From: Oscillospiraceae bacterium
GTDB taxonomy: Bacteria; Bacillota; Clostridia; Oscillospirales; CAG-272
Direction: 5' to 3'
Length of the DNA stretch: 64,000 nucleotides
Assembly (NCBI GenBank): GCA_015064725.1
Contig: SVRQ01000001.1
Span: 62,001 to 126,000, forward strand
Of this stretch, positions 16,694 to 25,419 are shown piece after piece. A program made the translations under genes and the position numbers. The notes beneath the pieces are model-generated. The model saw only the letters and a program-made list of their open reading frames with translations, made no database searches and had not been told where the DNA came from. How positions within the stretch are numbered: position 1 is the first letter of the stretch; every line of letters begins with the position of its first letter.

Positions 16694-17524
16694 TTAAACT
16701 ATTCTGTCAACGCTTTTTTTATATCCCGTTGGGGAGATGCCGTATTTTTTGCTGAAAAGACCGCTGAAATAGAACTGATTTTCGTATCCGACGGCGGCGG
16801 AAACTTCTCCCACGGAAAGCTCCGTCAGCACGAACATAGCACGCGCACGGCGAAGGCGTTCCGCTATTATATAATCTTTGGGTGAATGTCCTATCACCTT
16901 TTTAAACTCCCTGTAAAAAGAGTCGGGCGAAAGACCCGCGATGCCTGCAAGTGTTTCCTGCATAATGTTTTCCGCAAGGTGCGCGCCGATGTATGAAAGC
17001 ACGTCCGAAAGAGGCGCAAAGCCATTCATAACGGCATCCACCGTTTTAAGCGGCACGCTGTTCTCTGTGATATAAGAAACGGCGGAATATATAAGAGATA
17101 CCGTTTTAACGGCGTTTTCAAGGCGTGTGCTGGTAAATTCGTTTTCCGCGCGCATAGCCGCAATATCGCGGCAAATGCCGAAGATGCTGCTGTCCGCGCC
17201 GAAAAAGATCGGATAATCGAAAAGAGAAAGTATGCGAAGCACCGTAAATATCCTTGCCTCAAAGCCGACGTAAACAAGCGCGCTTTTTTCCCTTGCCTCT
17301 ATCCGGTATTCCGTATCGCAGGGGATGAGGAGAGACTCTCCCTTAGAGAGCAAGAACTGCTCTTCGCCCACAGTAAGCGCCGCGCTGCCGTTTTCAACGC
17401 ACAAAAACATTTCAAAAGGGAGCTTTGCGCCGCTGAACTCGCTGTCGCGCTCATAATCCGCGCTGCCGGCGCAGGCGTATGTAATACTTATATTGTTTTC
17501 GGGTCTTGCCTCTCTCCATTTCAT
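16694..17524 (-). CDS. AraC-family transcriptional regulator
   Basis: A 276-aa regulator with an N-terminal cupin-like sensor domain (FLLSKGESLLIPCDTEYRIEA is typical) and two C-terminal helix-turn-helix motifs: ETLAGIAGLSPDSFYREFKK and LSVGEVSAAVGYENQFYFSG, followed by KKYGISPTGYK. Such regulators often control sugar-use genes, usually neighbours, but no sugar operon adjoins it. It stands alone, with a terminator after it. Target and ligand cannot be named. Confidence 0.9.
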   Translation of the reverse strand: MKWREARPENNISITYACAGSADYERDSEFSGAKLPFEMFLCVENGSAALTVGEEQFLLSKGESLLIPCDTEYRIEAREKSALVYVGFEARIFTVLRILSLFDYPIFFGADSSIFGICRDIAAMRAENEFTSTRLENAVKTVSLIYSAVSYITENSVPLKTVDAVMNGFAPLSDVLSYIGAHLAENIMQETLAGIAGLSPDSFYREFKKVIGHSPKDYIIAERLRRARAMFVLTELSVGEVSAAVGYENQFYFSGLFSKKYGISPTGYKKSVDRIV

Positions 17525-17664
17525 AGGGGGTCCCGCCTTTCATATTGCCATATGGATATCAGTTTTCTGCATTTTTGTTTATTTTACCACATTATTTGCA
17601 AAATTACAAGAGAAAAAAGAAAAGCGCCCGCCGCGCAAAGAAATAATATTGGTATGAATTTTTA

Positions 17665-17690
17665 ATAAAAACGGGAGGCGGAACGCCTCC
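17665..17690 (-). terminator. terminator of the lipoprotein gene
   Basis: Minus-strand hairpin GGGAGGCGTTCCGCCTCCC at 17689-17671 followed by GTTTTTATT. It lies about 60 bp after the gene at 17746. Confidence 0.75.
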
Positions 17691-17745
17691 CCTGCTACGA
17701 TATAATAATTAAAATCTTACTTTTTTAAAGGCTCGCCCTTTGCCA

Positions 17746-18273
17746 TCACATCGGGTTTTCGGAGTATCTTACCGTGGCATCTCCCTGTGCAATGGAAGAA
17801 AACGCGCGGCAAAGCTTTTCCGTTTCCTCTCTCTCGTCCTTTACCGTGACGATATAGCGCCCGAAAAGCATAAAAGCCATATTATCCGCGGGGTCGCAGG
17901 GCGCCCAATCGTAGTTTTCATAAAGATATTCGTAAAGCTGTTCGGCGCACGCCTCGTCCCTTGCCACTATTACGGAAAGAGTCTTTCCCATAGACACGGC
18001 AGAGGGGTAGAAAAGCGCACCTTCAAGTGCTTTTTCCTCAAATTCATCCTCGGATATACCAAGCATATAGCTGTTTCCGGCATCCACGCTTTGCTCAAGC
18101 ACGCGGGAAGAATCCTCTCCCGCCGCCTCGTATATGCGGAAAGCAACCTCGTGTGCATCCCCGTCAAGCGTATTTTCCTTCATCTGCTTGCCGCAGGAAA
18201 CGAGCACAAGCAAAGCAAGAGAGAGCAAAACGGCAAGGATCGCGCTTTTTTTATCGTTATCGTTATAAAACAA
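17746..18273 (-). CDS. DUF4358-like lipoprotein
   Basis: A predicted surface lipoprotein of about 175 aa. I prefer the TTG at 18273 because CGGAGG lies six bases before it; a GTG at 18312 would add 13 residues but leave the ribosome site inside the gene. Signal peptide and lipobox LVSC (Cys27) are clear. The remainder has an alpha-beta pattern with FPSAVSMGKTLSVIVARDE and NMAFMLFGRYIVTVKD, which resembles the small clostridial lipoprotein family DUF4358. Function is unknown. It stands between polA and an AraC regulator, with its own terminator. Confidence 0.7.
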   Translation of the reverse strand: MFYNDNDKKSAILAVLLSLALLVLVSCGKQMKENTLDGDAHEVAFRIYEAAGEDSSRVLEQSVDAGNSYMLGISEDEFEEKALEGALFYPSAVSMGKTLSVIVARDEACAEQLYEYLYENYDWAPCDPADNMAFMLFGRYIVTVKDEREETEKLCRAFSSIAQGDATVRYSENPM

Positions 18274-18439
18274 AAAACACCTCCGTTCGCGAAAAGACCT
18301 TTTCCTCCACACAGTGCCGTAAGGAGCCCCGCTTCATAAAGCTCCGCGCAAGCGGTGAGGGGGGGCTCACAATACCCTGTACAATACGGACAAGCCCTTT
18401 CGTTTACTTTAGTGTTTTACTTTTTTGTCGTTTTATGCC

Positions 18440-20965
18440 TTATTTTGCATCAAACCAGGTTTTACCTATGGCAACCTCGGCAGAAAGCTTCACGGGAAGC
18501 TTTACAGCGTGCTCCATCTCCGAAACGAGAAGCTCCTTTACCTCTTCGGCACAGCTTTCGTTTGCTTCTATAATAAGCTCGTCGTGTACCTGCATAATAA
18601 GCTTTGCGTCATATCCGCCCTCGCGCAGTTTGCGCTGTGCGTTTACCATAGCAAGCTTGATTATATCCGCCGCACTTCCCTGTATAGGGCTGTTCATCGC
18701 AACACGCTCGCCGAAAGCTACCTCCGTCTTCTTTTTGGAGGAAAGCTCCTTTATATATCTTCTTCTGCCGAGAAGAGTTGTAACAAAGCCGTCCTTTTTC
18801 GCCTGTTCAACGATATCGGAAAGATATTTTTCTACCATCGGGTAGGTTTTAAGGTATCCTGCGATATATTCCTTTGCCGCCGCAAGGGATATGTGCAGAT
18901 CCCCTGCAAGGGAGAAGGCACCCATACCGTAAACTATGCCGAAGTTTATTGCCTTTGCCCTCTTGCGAAGCTCCACGCTTACCTCGTTTTCGCCCACGCC
19001 GAAGACCTTCATAGCTGTGGACGTATGGATATCCGCGCCGCTTTCAAAAGCACTTATCATCGCTTCATCGCCCGATATTGCCGCAAGCAAGCGAAGCTCG
19101 ATCTGCGAATAGTCCGCATCGATAAGGACGTATCCGTCCTTTTCTGCGGCGAAGAATTTTCTCATCTCGCGCCCAAGCTCCGTTTTGATGGGGATATTTT
19201 GCAGGTTAGGCTCCGTAGAGGAAAGTCTGCCCGTGGCGGTAAGCGCCTGTTTGAACGAGGTATGGACCCTTCCGCGCTCGTCCGCCGCGGCGAGAAGCCC
19301 GTCCGCATAGGTGCTTTTAAGCTTTGCTACCTTACGGTACTCAAGGATCTCTCCGACGATGGGGTGGTAGGGGCGAAGCTTTTCCATAACCTCCGCGTCC
19401 GTGGAATATCCGCTTTTCGTCTTTTTGAGCGCGGGCAGTCCCAAAACGTCAAAAAGAATATGTCCAAGCTGCTTGGGCGAGTTTATATTAAAGCTTTCTC
19501 CTGCAAGCAGATATATCTTCTCGCAATGCGCCTCTATCATTTCGGAAAGTCTTGCGGAAAACGCGGAAAGCTCCTGCGTATTAACGAAAAAGCCCTCTTT
19601 TTCCATATCGAAAAGTACGCGCGCAAGGGGAAATTCTATTTTACGGTAAAGATCGCTTTGTCCGCTTTTTTCAAGCTCACCGCGAAGCTCGCCGCATAGC
19701 CCGTATATATAAAACGCTCTTTCCGCGTGGGAAGAGATCGTTTTTCCGTACAGACGCGAAACGATCTTTTCAAGAGAAAAATCGTTTTCGGAAACGGCGG
19801 CAACGTAGGACATCAGCATAACGTCCTCTCGGCACGAGATGAAATCGCAGCCGTACGGGGCGAGTGCGTGGTACGCCGATTTCGCATCGTGTACGATAAA
19901 TGCGTAATCCGCGTCAGAAAGGTAAGAAAGTGCGTTTTTCAAGCTGTCCGCAAAAACCTCTTTTTCACGGCAGAAATATATTTTTTCCGCTTCAAAGTCA
20001 AAAGATACTGCATATTCCGTGCCTTTTTCAAGCGCGGAAGCGTCCTTTTCGGAAAGAGAGAAGTTTTCCTCTGCGCTTTCTGCCGCTGTTTCGTTTTCAG
20101 TGCTTTCCGCGCCGAATTTTTTTATAAATTTAGTAAATTCAAGCCTTGTGAAAAGATCAAAAAGCTTGGCTTTGTCCATACCATTATAACGGAACGATTC
20201 AAAATCGCATCCCATATCCACGTCGCGTTTGATGGTTGCAAGGAATTTCGACATATACGCGCTTTCTTTGCCGCCGATGATCTTTGCCTTAGCCGCGGGA
20301 GCTATCTTTTTGCTCTCCGTATCCGTATAAAGCTCGTCAAGGCTTCCGTACTCCGCAATAAGCTTGAACGCGGTCTTTTCTCCAATTCCCTTTACGCCGG
20401 GAATATTATCGGAAGCATCGCCCATAAGGGATTTTACGTCAACGTATTGGTCGGGGCGCACACCGTATTTTTCCTCGAAAGCCGCGCTGTCGAAAAGTAT
20501 CGGCTCCGTATTCGTTGCAAGGATAACGCGCGTCCTTTCCGAAATAAGCTGGAGGGAATCTCGGTCGCCGGTAAGAATATACACCTCCACGTCTCCCTCG
20601 GCTTCGCCGAGCGCGGCGAGAGTGCCGAGAAGGTCGTCTGCCTCAAAGCCCTCTTTCTCCACGCAGTGCGCACCGAGCGCGGAAAGGCACTCCACGGCAT
20701 AGGGACGCTGCACGGCAAGCTCCTCCGGCATAGCGTGCCTGTTTGCCTTGTAGCCGGTGTATGCGGTGTGCCTGAACGTGGGCGCTTTAAGATCGAATGC
20801 CACAACAAAATAATCGGGTTGAAGCTCTTCAAAGTGGCGGTTTATGATATTTATAGTTCCGTAAACTGCGTTTGTGGGAAGTCCGTCCGCCGTGGAAAGC
20901 GGACGCACGCCGTAAAACGCACGGTTGAGTATTGAGTTTCCGTCAACGGCAAGAAGTTTTTTCAT
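18440..20965 (-). CDS. polA: DNA polymerase I
   Basis: An 841-aa family A polymerase for gap filling and primer removal. Residues 1 to about 290 are the 5' nuclease (VDGNSILNRAF, the Asp-rich FEADDLLG and SLMGDASDNIPGVKGIG). The polymerase domain from about 430 has DADYSQIELR (motif A), KRAKAINFGIVYGMG (motif B, Phe position) and QVHDELIIEA (motif C). The middle domain keeps FDFEAE, but the second exonuclease motif reads HDAKSAYH, without the expected Asp, so 3'-5' proofreading is probably lost as in Taq and Bacillus enzymes. An inverted repeat overlaps its promoter region. Confidence 0.96.
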   Translation of the reverse strand: MKKLLAVDGNSILNRAFYGVRPLSTADGLPTNAVYGTINIINRHFEELQPDYFVVAFDLKAPTFRHTAYTGYKANRHAMPEELAVQRPYAVECLSALGAHCVEKEGFEADDLLGTLAALGEAEGDVEVYILTGDRDSLQLISERTRVILATNTEPILFDSAAFEEKYGVRPDQYVDVKSLMGDASDNIPGVKGIGEKTAFKLIAEYGSLDELYTDTESKKIAPAAKAKIIGGKESAYMSKFLATIKRDVDMGCDFESFRYNGMDKAKLFDLFTRLEFTKFIKKFGAESTENETAAESAEENFSLSEKDASALEKGTEYAVSFDFEAEKIYFCREKEVFADSLKNALSYLSDADYAFIVHDAKSAYHALAPYGCDFISCREDVMLMSYVAAVSENDFSLEKIVSRLYGKTISSHAERAFYIYGLCGELRGELEKSGQSDLYRKIEFPLARVLFDMEKEGFFVNTQELSAFSARLSEMIEAHCEKIYLLAGESFNINSPKQLGHILFDVLGLPALKKTKSGYSTDAEVMEKLRPYHPIVGEILEYRKVAKLKSTYADGLLAAADERGRVHTSFKQALTATGRLSSTEPNLQNIPIKTELGREMRKFFAAEKDGYVLIDADYSQIELRLLAAISGDEAMISAFESGADIHTSTAMKVFGVGENEVSVELRKRAKAINFGIVYGMGAFSLAGDLHISLAAAKEYIAGYLKTYPMVEKYLSDIVEQAKKDGFVTTLLGRRRYIKELSSKKKTEVAFGERVAMNSPIQGSAADIIKLAMVNAQRKLREGGYDAKLIMQVHDELIIEANESCAEEVKELLVSEMEHAVKLPVKLSAEVAIGKTWFDAK

Positions 20966-20982
20966 ACGTTATCCTCCGCAGG

Positions 20983-21015
20983 GGTAATATAATTTTGTAA
21001 CATAATTATATTACC
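20983..21015. promoter_or_regulatory. inverted repeat over polA -10 region
   Basis: A perfect 12-bp inverted repeat GGTAATATAATT / AATTATATTACC at 20983-20994 and 21004-21015 with a nine-base loop. On the minus strand it covers a TATAAT (part of GGTAATATAAT), 20-30 bp before the polA start codon. It could be an operator or a 5' UTR hairpin. Confidence 0.5.
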
Positions 21016-21032
21016 ACAGTATCGCACAAAAA

Positions 21033-21064
21033 GCAAATTTTTCTTTATTGCAAGAAAAATTTGC
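21033..21064 (-). terminator. hairpin upstream of polA, terminator-like on minus strand
   Basis: Perfect 13-bp stem GCAAATTTTTCTT / AAGAAAAATTTGC with a six-base loop, followed on the minus strand by TTTTTGTG. It could insulate polA from the gene at 21178-21627. Confidence 0.65.
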
Positions 21065-21147
21065 AAAAAGGACGGGAGAAATGGCGTGTAAAATTAGCGG
21101 AGAATTATGTACGGTTGTTTAATAATTGCCCCGCTGTAAACAAATAA

Positions 21148-21178
21148 ATAACCCCGACATCTGTCGGGGTTGTGTTTT
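21148..21178. terminator. terminator after small membrane gene
   Basis: Stem CCCCGACA / TGTCGGGG at 21152-21169. The T tract is better on the plus strand; on the minus strand it is followed by TTATTTATTTG. Confidence 0.55.
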
Positions 21179-21627
21179 TATGATCCAGCAATATAAAGCA
21201 ATCCAAAAAGCAAAAAACAAATGATAAGAATTGGCGGCATTAAAATAAACGGAATATAAATACAATACCAACTAATAGTAAATAGTGAAAAATAGTACGC
21301 AATAGCTAAAACCAAAAAAAATACAATAATCCAATAAATAATAATCGATAAGACTATTGCTAATCTTCTGTGATACCTAAACCAATATTTGCGAATAAAT
21401 AAGTGTCCTAGTTCAACATATGTATATAATATACTGAAAAAACAAAATGAAATCATAAGTGGGGCAATATGCTTATATTTTAAGTATAGATAAAAACCTA
21501 TGGCTGAAATAATTACTCCAATTATACTGAACAAAACCGTCAATACTCGTCCTTCTGAAGTATCTCCCGGAAACTTATGATACCTATCATAAACATCTTT
21601 ACACGTCTGTTTTTTATCTTTCGGCAT
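21178..21627 (-). CDS. hypothetical four-helix membrane protein
   Basis: A 149-aa protein with a charged N-terminus of 25 residues and four hydrophobic segments at roughly 28-50, 53-73, 88-110 and 115-148. I do not recognise it. Its codons are strikingly AT-rich compared with polA and pfkA on either side (many ATA, AAT and TTA), which suggests recent acquisition or weak expression. It has a normal ribosome site (AAGGAGG before the ATG) and a hairpin after its stop. No neighbour hints at a function. Confidence 0.6.
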   Translation of the reverse strand: MPKDKKQTCKDVYDRYHKFPGDTSEGRVLTVLFSIIGVIISAIGFYLYLKYKHIAPLMISFCFFSILYTYVELGHLFIRKYWFRYHRRLAIVLSIIIYWIIVFFLVLAIAYYFSLFTISWYCIYIPFILMPPILIICFLLFGLLYIAGS

Positions 21628-21717
21628 AATGCCTCCTTTCTTTTTATCGCGAGTTTCGCCTTTGTATTACAAAGGCATAGGGCAAAGCCCATACCCCTAA
21701 AGATGCACGAACGCGTC

Positions 21718-21842
21718 CAAAGGCTCTCCCTTTGGGAGAGCTCCCGCGATAGCGGGTGAGAGGGCGGTTACAGCAGGTTTTTGCTCCATTTTGCCCTCTC
21801 CGTCGGCTTCGCCGCCACCTCTCCCAAAGGGAGAGGCTTTTT
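21718..21842. repeat. GGGAGAG palindromic intergenic repeat
   Basis: Between the small membrane gene and pfkA lie GGCTCTCCC/GGGAGAGC-type arms, CTCCCGC/GCGGGTGAG and a closing CCTCTCCCAAAGGGAGAGG, plus CGGCTTCGCCG. It is a hairpin-rich repeat of the type frequent between clostridial genes; CTTCCCC versions occur at 6.3 and 34.7 kb. The rest of the 21628-21954 gap shows nothing further. Confidence 0.65.
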
Positions 21843-21954
21843 TGCTGCTCCCGTTATAACACAAATCGGCAGAGAAAGCCAGTTCCCTGCCGAAGTTTTG
21901 TGCCTGCTAATCATCCGCTAAGAATGGAGAGAGAAACTCCCGTCCTTTTTATTT

Positions 21955-23016
21955 TTATCTTATAAGATTTGCAAGTCTGTAATATTCCTCTGTGCGAGCT
22001 TTGAGAACGGCGCATCTTTCGTCCATCCAAGCCTTATCCTCAGCGGGGATAGCGGCGATCTCTTCTTCTGTAAGCTTGCCCTTATAGAGTCTGTCAAGAG
22101 TAAGAGCCTTCATAATATCAACGTCGCAGATCTTGCCGTCATTCTTGCAGATAACGACGTTGGATTTACCCGCAATAAGTCTTTCTACAGCCGCAGCACC
22201 CATTTCGGAAGCTGTAAGTCTGTCTTCAAGAGAGGGGCAGCCGCCGCGCTGAACGTGAGCGAGAACGCAGAAACGAGTAATGATGCCCGTTTCTTCTTCG
22301 ATCTTCTTTGCGAGCTTTTCTGCATAGCCGGGCAATCCCTCGGAAACGATAACGATTATACCGCGTTTGCCGTTAAGACGTTGTGTTTTGATTTTTTCGA
22401 TAGCTTCTTCTTCATCGAAAGGCACTTCGGGAATAGCAACGGCGGAAGCACCTACCGCAATACCGGTGCGAACTGCAATGTGACCTGCATTTCTGCCCAT
22501 AACTTCAACTACGTTGCAGCGAGCGTGAGATTCGCACGTTGCGCGAAGGCTGTCTGCCATCTCAACTACGGTGTTCATCGCTGTATCGAAGCCTATCGTG
22601 TAATCCGTGGAAGTAACGTCCGCATCGATAGTGCCGGGAACGGCAACCGTGGGTATGCCGAGCGCGGAAAGCTTTGTTGCGCCCATAAATGTACCGTCAC
22701 CGCCGCAAACGATCATACCGTCGATATTGTTGGAACGGCAGATATAAGCAGCAAGCTCCTGATACTTGGGATCCTTAAATTCCTCGCATCTTGCGGAGTA
22801 AAGCACTGTGCCCGCTTCGGTCAAGATGTTGGAAACGCTTGTGGGGTTGGAAAGATCTCTGAACTTTCCTGCAAGAAGGCCTGCATAGCCTTCTTCAACG
22901 CCAACGACCTGAATGCCGTTTGCAATAGCCGTGCGTGCAGCCGCACGGATAAAGGAGTTCATACCCGGAGCGTCGCCGCCGGATGTAAGGATAGCGATTT
23001 TTCTTATTTTTTTCAT
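21955..23016 (-). CDS. pfkA: ATP-dependent 6-phosphofructokinase
   Basis: A 353-aa glycolytic kinase acting on fructose-6-phosphate. Motifs are LTSGGDAPGMN, CGGDGTFMGA (Gly rather than Asp after GGD, thus ATP rather than pyrophosphate), PGTIDADVTSTDYTIGFDTA with the catalytic Asp, and VEVMGRNAGHIA. GTIDAD has Ala where most enzymes have Asn. A TTG at 23031 could extend it by five residues, but GAAGGTG fits the ATG at 23016. It is somewhat longer than the 320-aa bacterial type, with a helical C-terminal tail. Confidence 0.94.
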   Translation of the reverse strand: MKKIRKIAILTSGGDAPGMNSFIRAAARTAIANGIQVVGVEEGYAGLLAGKFRDLSNPTSVSNILTEAGTVLYSARCEEFKDPKYQELAAYICRSNNIDGMIVCGGDGTFMGATKLSALGIPTVAVPGTIDADVTSTDYTIGFDTAMNTVVEMADSLRATCESHARCNVVEVMGRNAGHIAVRTGIAVGASAVAIPEVPFDEEEAIEKIKTQRLNGKRGIIVIVSEGLPGYAEKLAKKIEEETGIITRFCVLAHVQRGGCPSLEDRLTASEMGAAAVERLIAGKSNVVICKNDGKICDVDIMKALTLDRLYKGKLTEEEIAAIPAEDKAWMDERCAVLKARTEEYYRLANLIR

Positions 23017-23057
23017 TTTTATCACCTTCAAATTTTAAATTCTTTTATTTTTAATAA

Positions 23058-23762
23058 TTATCTTTCGGTTTTTCCGCCGGAAAGGAAATCCAGCGCACGG
23101 GGAACGGAGTCCTTTGCATTGCCCCAAGGCTCGTTATCATAGCGGTAATCGAATTTTTTGCAGAACCAGCTTACGTCCTCGTTAAGGGAGTCGATATATT
23201 TTCTTTCTATTCCCTTTGCAACCTCGAAAAAGTCCGCAAAGTCCTTTTTGCCAAGACCGGAGCGTCCGTATTCGAGAAGCCTTCTGTAATGGGGCAGGCA
23301 GAAGCAGCGTTGCTTTTTGAATTTGCGCCTGAACTCGTCATCCGTTTCCCAAATGTAGATGGTGTTGGAAAACATTTTGGAAAGCGAGCCGGAAATTTTG
23401 GAGCAAAGATAGCAGGTGCCGGATATTTTTTCTATAGCGCTTTCGGATTTTTCGCCTTTTGCGTCGAAAAGTATTTTTTTGAAGACCTTATCGTTGACCT
23501 CTGCAATGTGGCTTTCCAATATCAGCGCAAGGCCGAGGCGGTTGCCTTTTTCGTACATTTTGTTAAAATGTCCGCGGCAGAACCCGAGCCTGTTCGTTTC
23601 TATACGGATATCGGGCTCCATCATAGCCGCGCCGAGCACCGCGTCGAGCGCGTTGTTCTCCAGCATATCGTAAAGCTCGCAGAACGGACAGCACGGCGTT
23701 TCGCTTTCGGAGGTTTTATCGAACGCTTCGTTTATCGGTATGGTATATATGGTTTCCGGCAT
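23058..23762 (-). CDS. Cys-rich conserved protein, DUF6062-like
   Basis: A 234-aa cytoplasmic protein with several metal-binding-like motifs: CPFC (25-28), CRGH near 65, CYLC near 120 and CFCLPHY near 155. The pattern of Cys-pairs and CxGH/CLPH suggests that it binds zinc or iron-sulfur. It resembles the clostridial family I associate with DUF6062, whose role is unknown. It lies between pfkA (41 bp) and an EEP hydrolase (26 bp), all in one direction, so co-transcription from the promoter at 24.66 kb is likely. Confidence 0.65.
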   Translation of the reverse strand: MPETIYTIPINEAFDKTSESETPCCPFCELYDMLENNALDAVLGAAMMEPDIRIETNRLGFCRGHFNKMYEKGNRLGLALILESHIAEVNDKVFKKILFDAKGEKSESAIEKISGTCYLCSKISGSLSKMFSNTIYIWETDDEFRRKFKKQRCFCLPHYRRLLEYGRSGLGKKDFADFFEVAKGIERKYIDSLNEDVSWFCKKFDYRYDNEPWGNAKDSVPRALDFLSGGKTER

Positions 23763-23788
23763 TTGTTTTCTCCTTGTAATTTATTTTG

Positions 23789-24598
23789 TCAGATAACGAG
23801 GTCTGCGTAGTAGGGGAAGTGGTCGGATGCCTGCGTTACGGGAACATCCGCATCTTCAACGGTAAATTCATCGGACACAAAGATATAGTCTATGCGGATA
23901 CCCTTGCCGCCGTTGATCTCCTTGGGAGCAAGCGCGGAAATATCGAATCTTGTGGGGAAAGTTCTCTTTGTCTGATCTTTGCAGAACTTGAACGTATCCG
24001 TCATAAGCTCATAAAGCTCTTTGATCTCCGCAGATCTGTCCCATTCCGGGTTGACAGCGCCGTCCCATACGTTGAAGTCACCCATAATGATAAGGGGGCG
24101 TGTTCTTTCTTTGATAAGCTTTGTGAGTATCTTCATAGTTTCGGCTCTTTCCGTCTTTGCAAGACCGAAGTGAGTTACGATGACCTCGATCTCTTTATCC
24201 TCTTCAACAAGGATGATATTGCGGAAAATGCCGCGTGTTTCATAGTAAGTGGGCTCGGATTTATCCTCGGGATCGGGAACGGCGATAGCCTCGGAGTAAA
24301 GAACGGCATATTTGGAAAGGATCGCGTTGCCGTAGTCACCGCGCGCACCGGGTCTGCCCAGAGTCGTTGCTTTTCCAAAGCGGCTTTCATAGGGAATGCC
24401 GGAATGTCTTGCGATCTCTGCGGCGATATTGACGTTGCCGCTGCGAGGATGGTTGAAGTCTATTTCGTTAAGGCCGACGATAGCGGGCGAATACTCTCCG
24501 ATTATCTTCGCGCAAGCCGCGGGATTGGGCTTTGCGGGCAATTCTCCGCTGTAATCTCGTCCGCCTGCCACGTTGTATGTCATAACTCTGAGTTTCAT
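23789..24598 (-). CDS. endonuclease/exonuclease/phosphatase family protein
   Basis: A 269-aa metal-dependent hydrolase of the EEP superfamily. LRVMTYNVAGG opens the fold, GLNEIDFN carries the metal-binding Glu, IIMGDFNVWDG the catalytic Asp-Asn, IRIDYIFVSD the second Asp, and ASDHFPYYADL the terminal Asp-His pair. There is no signal peptide. Members act on DNA, phospholipids or inositol phosphates and the substrate here cannot be predicted. It is first in a probable unit with the DUF6062-like gene and pfkA and is preceded by a consensus promoter. Confidence 0.9.
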   Translation of the reverse strand: MKLRVMTYNVAGGRDYSGELPAKPNPAACAKIIGEYSPAIVGLNEIDFNHPRSGNVNIAAEIARHSGIPYESRFGKATTLGRPGARGDYGNAILSKYAVLYSEAIAVPDPEDKSEPTYYETRGIFRNIILVEEDKEIEVIVTHFGLAKTERAETMKILTKLIKERTRPLIIMGDFNVWDGAVNPEWDRSAEIKELYELMTDTFKFCKDQTKRTFPTRFDISALAPKEINGGKGIRIDYIFVSDEFTVEDADVPVTQASDHFPYYADLVI

Positions 24599-24640
24599 AA
24601 TGGTACAACCCCTTTTCTTTAAATAAATTTATACATAATT

Positions 24641-24669
24641 ATTTTAACACTTATATAGATAATTGTCAA
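24641..24669 (-). promoter_or_regulatory. promoter of the EEP hydrolase unit
   Basis: Minus-strand TTGACA (24669-24664), 17-base spacer, TAAAAT (24646-24641), about 43 bp before the ATG at 24598. Confidence 0.8.
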
Positions 24670-24743
24670 CTTTTTCTTGCTTTAAAGAAAAAAAGAAGCA
24701 CACACGAAAAGTTTTTGCCAAAACGCGCTTTATATGCAAAAAA

Positions 24744-24761
24744 GCAGAGGTCGCCCTCTGC
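24744..24761. repeat. intercistronic hairpin H1 of lipoprotein array
   Basis: GCAGAGG-tcg-CCCTCTGC just after the stop of the last gene of the array. It is a shortened copy of the hairpins between the other members, followed by TTTTGTGTAG on the plus strand. Confidence 0.75.
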
Positions 24762-24778
24762 TTTTGTGTAGATATTTT

Positions 24779-25339
24779 TCAAGCGGGAACGGGATGATGA
24801 ATGCAAAAATCAGAGAGTAAGACTCTTTTTACATCGTCATTCTGCGCGATATGATATAGCAATTCGGAGAGCTTCTCGCAGTATTCGTCCTGCGGCAAAT
24901 CAGAATCATTCATACTGAAGTGAAAAATTGTGGTACGCTTGAATGCGCAATCTCCGCCATTAACGGGAAATTCGGATTCAATATTTGAAATCAGATCCGC
25001 ATTTTCTTCTCCGCGCCATTCAATACATACGCTAAATCCAACATGTTCTTTATATATTTTTAAAGTCTCAATAAATTTTTCGGTCAATTTTTTAAGGGAT
25101 TCTTTGCTATTGGGAGATTCATTTTCTATCTTCGTATCCGGATATACGTAGTAAGCAAATAACACCGTATTTACAACTACCTTGTAGCACGTTTGTATTT
25201 CCCGTCTTACCGCTGCTTGCGGATCTTCAGTAGTTTGCAGACCTTCGGTAGTTTGCGTTTCGCCCGTGTTGTTGTCACTACAGGATGTGAACGTCAATAG
25301 CATCGCCAAAGCAAGAAGTATAGATATAAGTTTTTTCAT
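24779..25339 (-). CDS. lipoprotein array member A
   Basis: A 186-aa predicted lipoprotein of unknown function: signal peptide, lipobox FTSC (Cys20), Thr/Glu/Gln-rich linker to about residue 45, then an alpha-beta domain rich in charged residues. Its C-terminal stretch (LLYHIAQNDDVKRVLLSDF then HHPVPA) resembles the end of member D. AAGGAGG lies before the ATG within a start region nearly identical in the other members. It is the last gene of the array and AT-rich relative to nearby housekeeping genes. Confidence 0.75.
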   Translation of the reverse strand: MKKLISILLALAMLLTFTSCSDNNTGETQTTEGLQTTEDPQAAVRREIQTCYKVVVNTVLFAYYVYPDTKIENESPNSKESLKKLTEKFIETLKIYKEHVGFSVCIEWRGEENADLISNIESEFPVNGGDCAFKRTTIFHFSMNDSDLPQDEYCEKLSELLYHIAQNDDVKRVLLSDFCIHHPVPA

Positions 25340-25361
25340 ATGTGCCTCCTTATGGGTGATA

Positions 25362-25383
25362 GCAGAGGGCGTGCGCCCTCTGC
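25362..25383. repeat. intercistronic hairpin H2
   Basis: GCAGAGGGC / GCCCTCTGC arms around GTGC, between members A and B. Confidence 0.8.
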
Positions 25384-25419
25384 TTTTGTGTGGTGGTGTT
25401 AAGCCTATCCAAATATCCT

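Noticed and set aside
19727-20935. Long plus-strand ORF (402 codons) within polA
   Set aside because: It is opposite to the polA coding sequence, which has all family motifs. The translation is low in recognisable pattern and rich in Cys, Arg and Phe, typical of antisense frames.
23017-23031. pfkA start at the TTG 23031
   Set aside because: The GAAGGTG site would lie inside the gene; the ATG at 23016 is well spaced.
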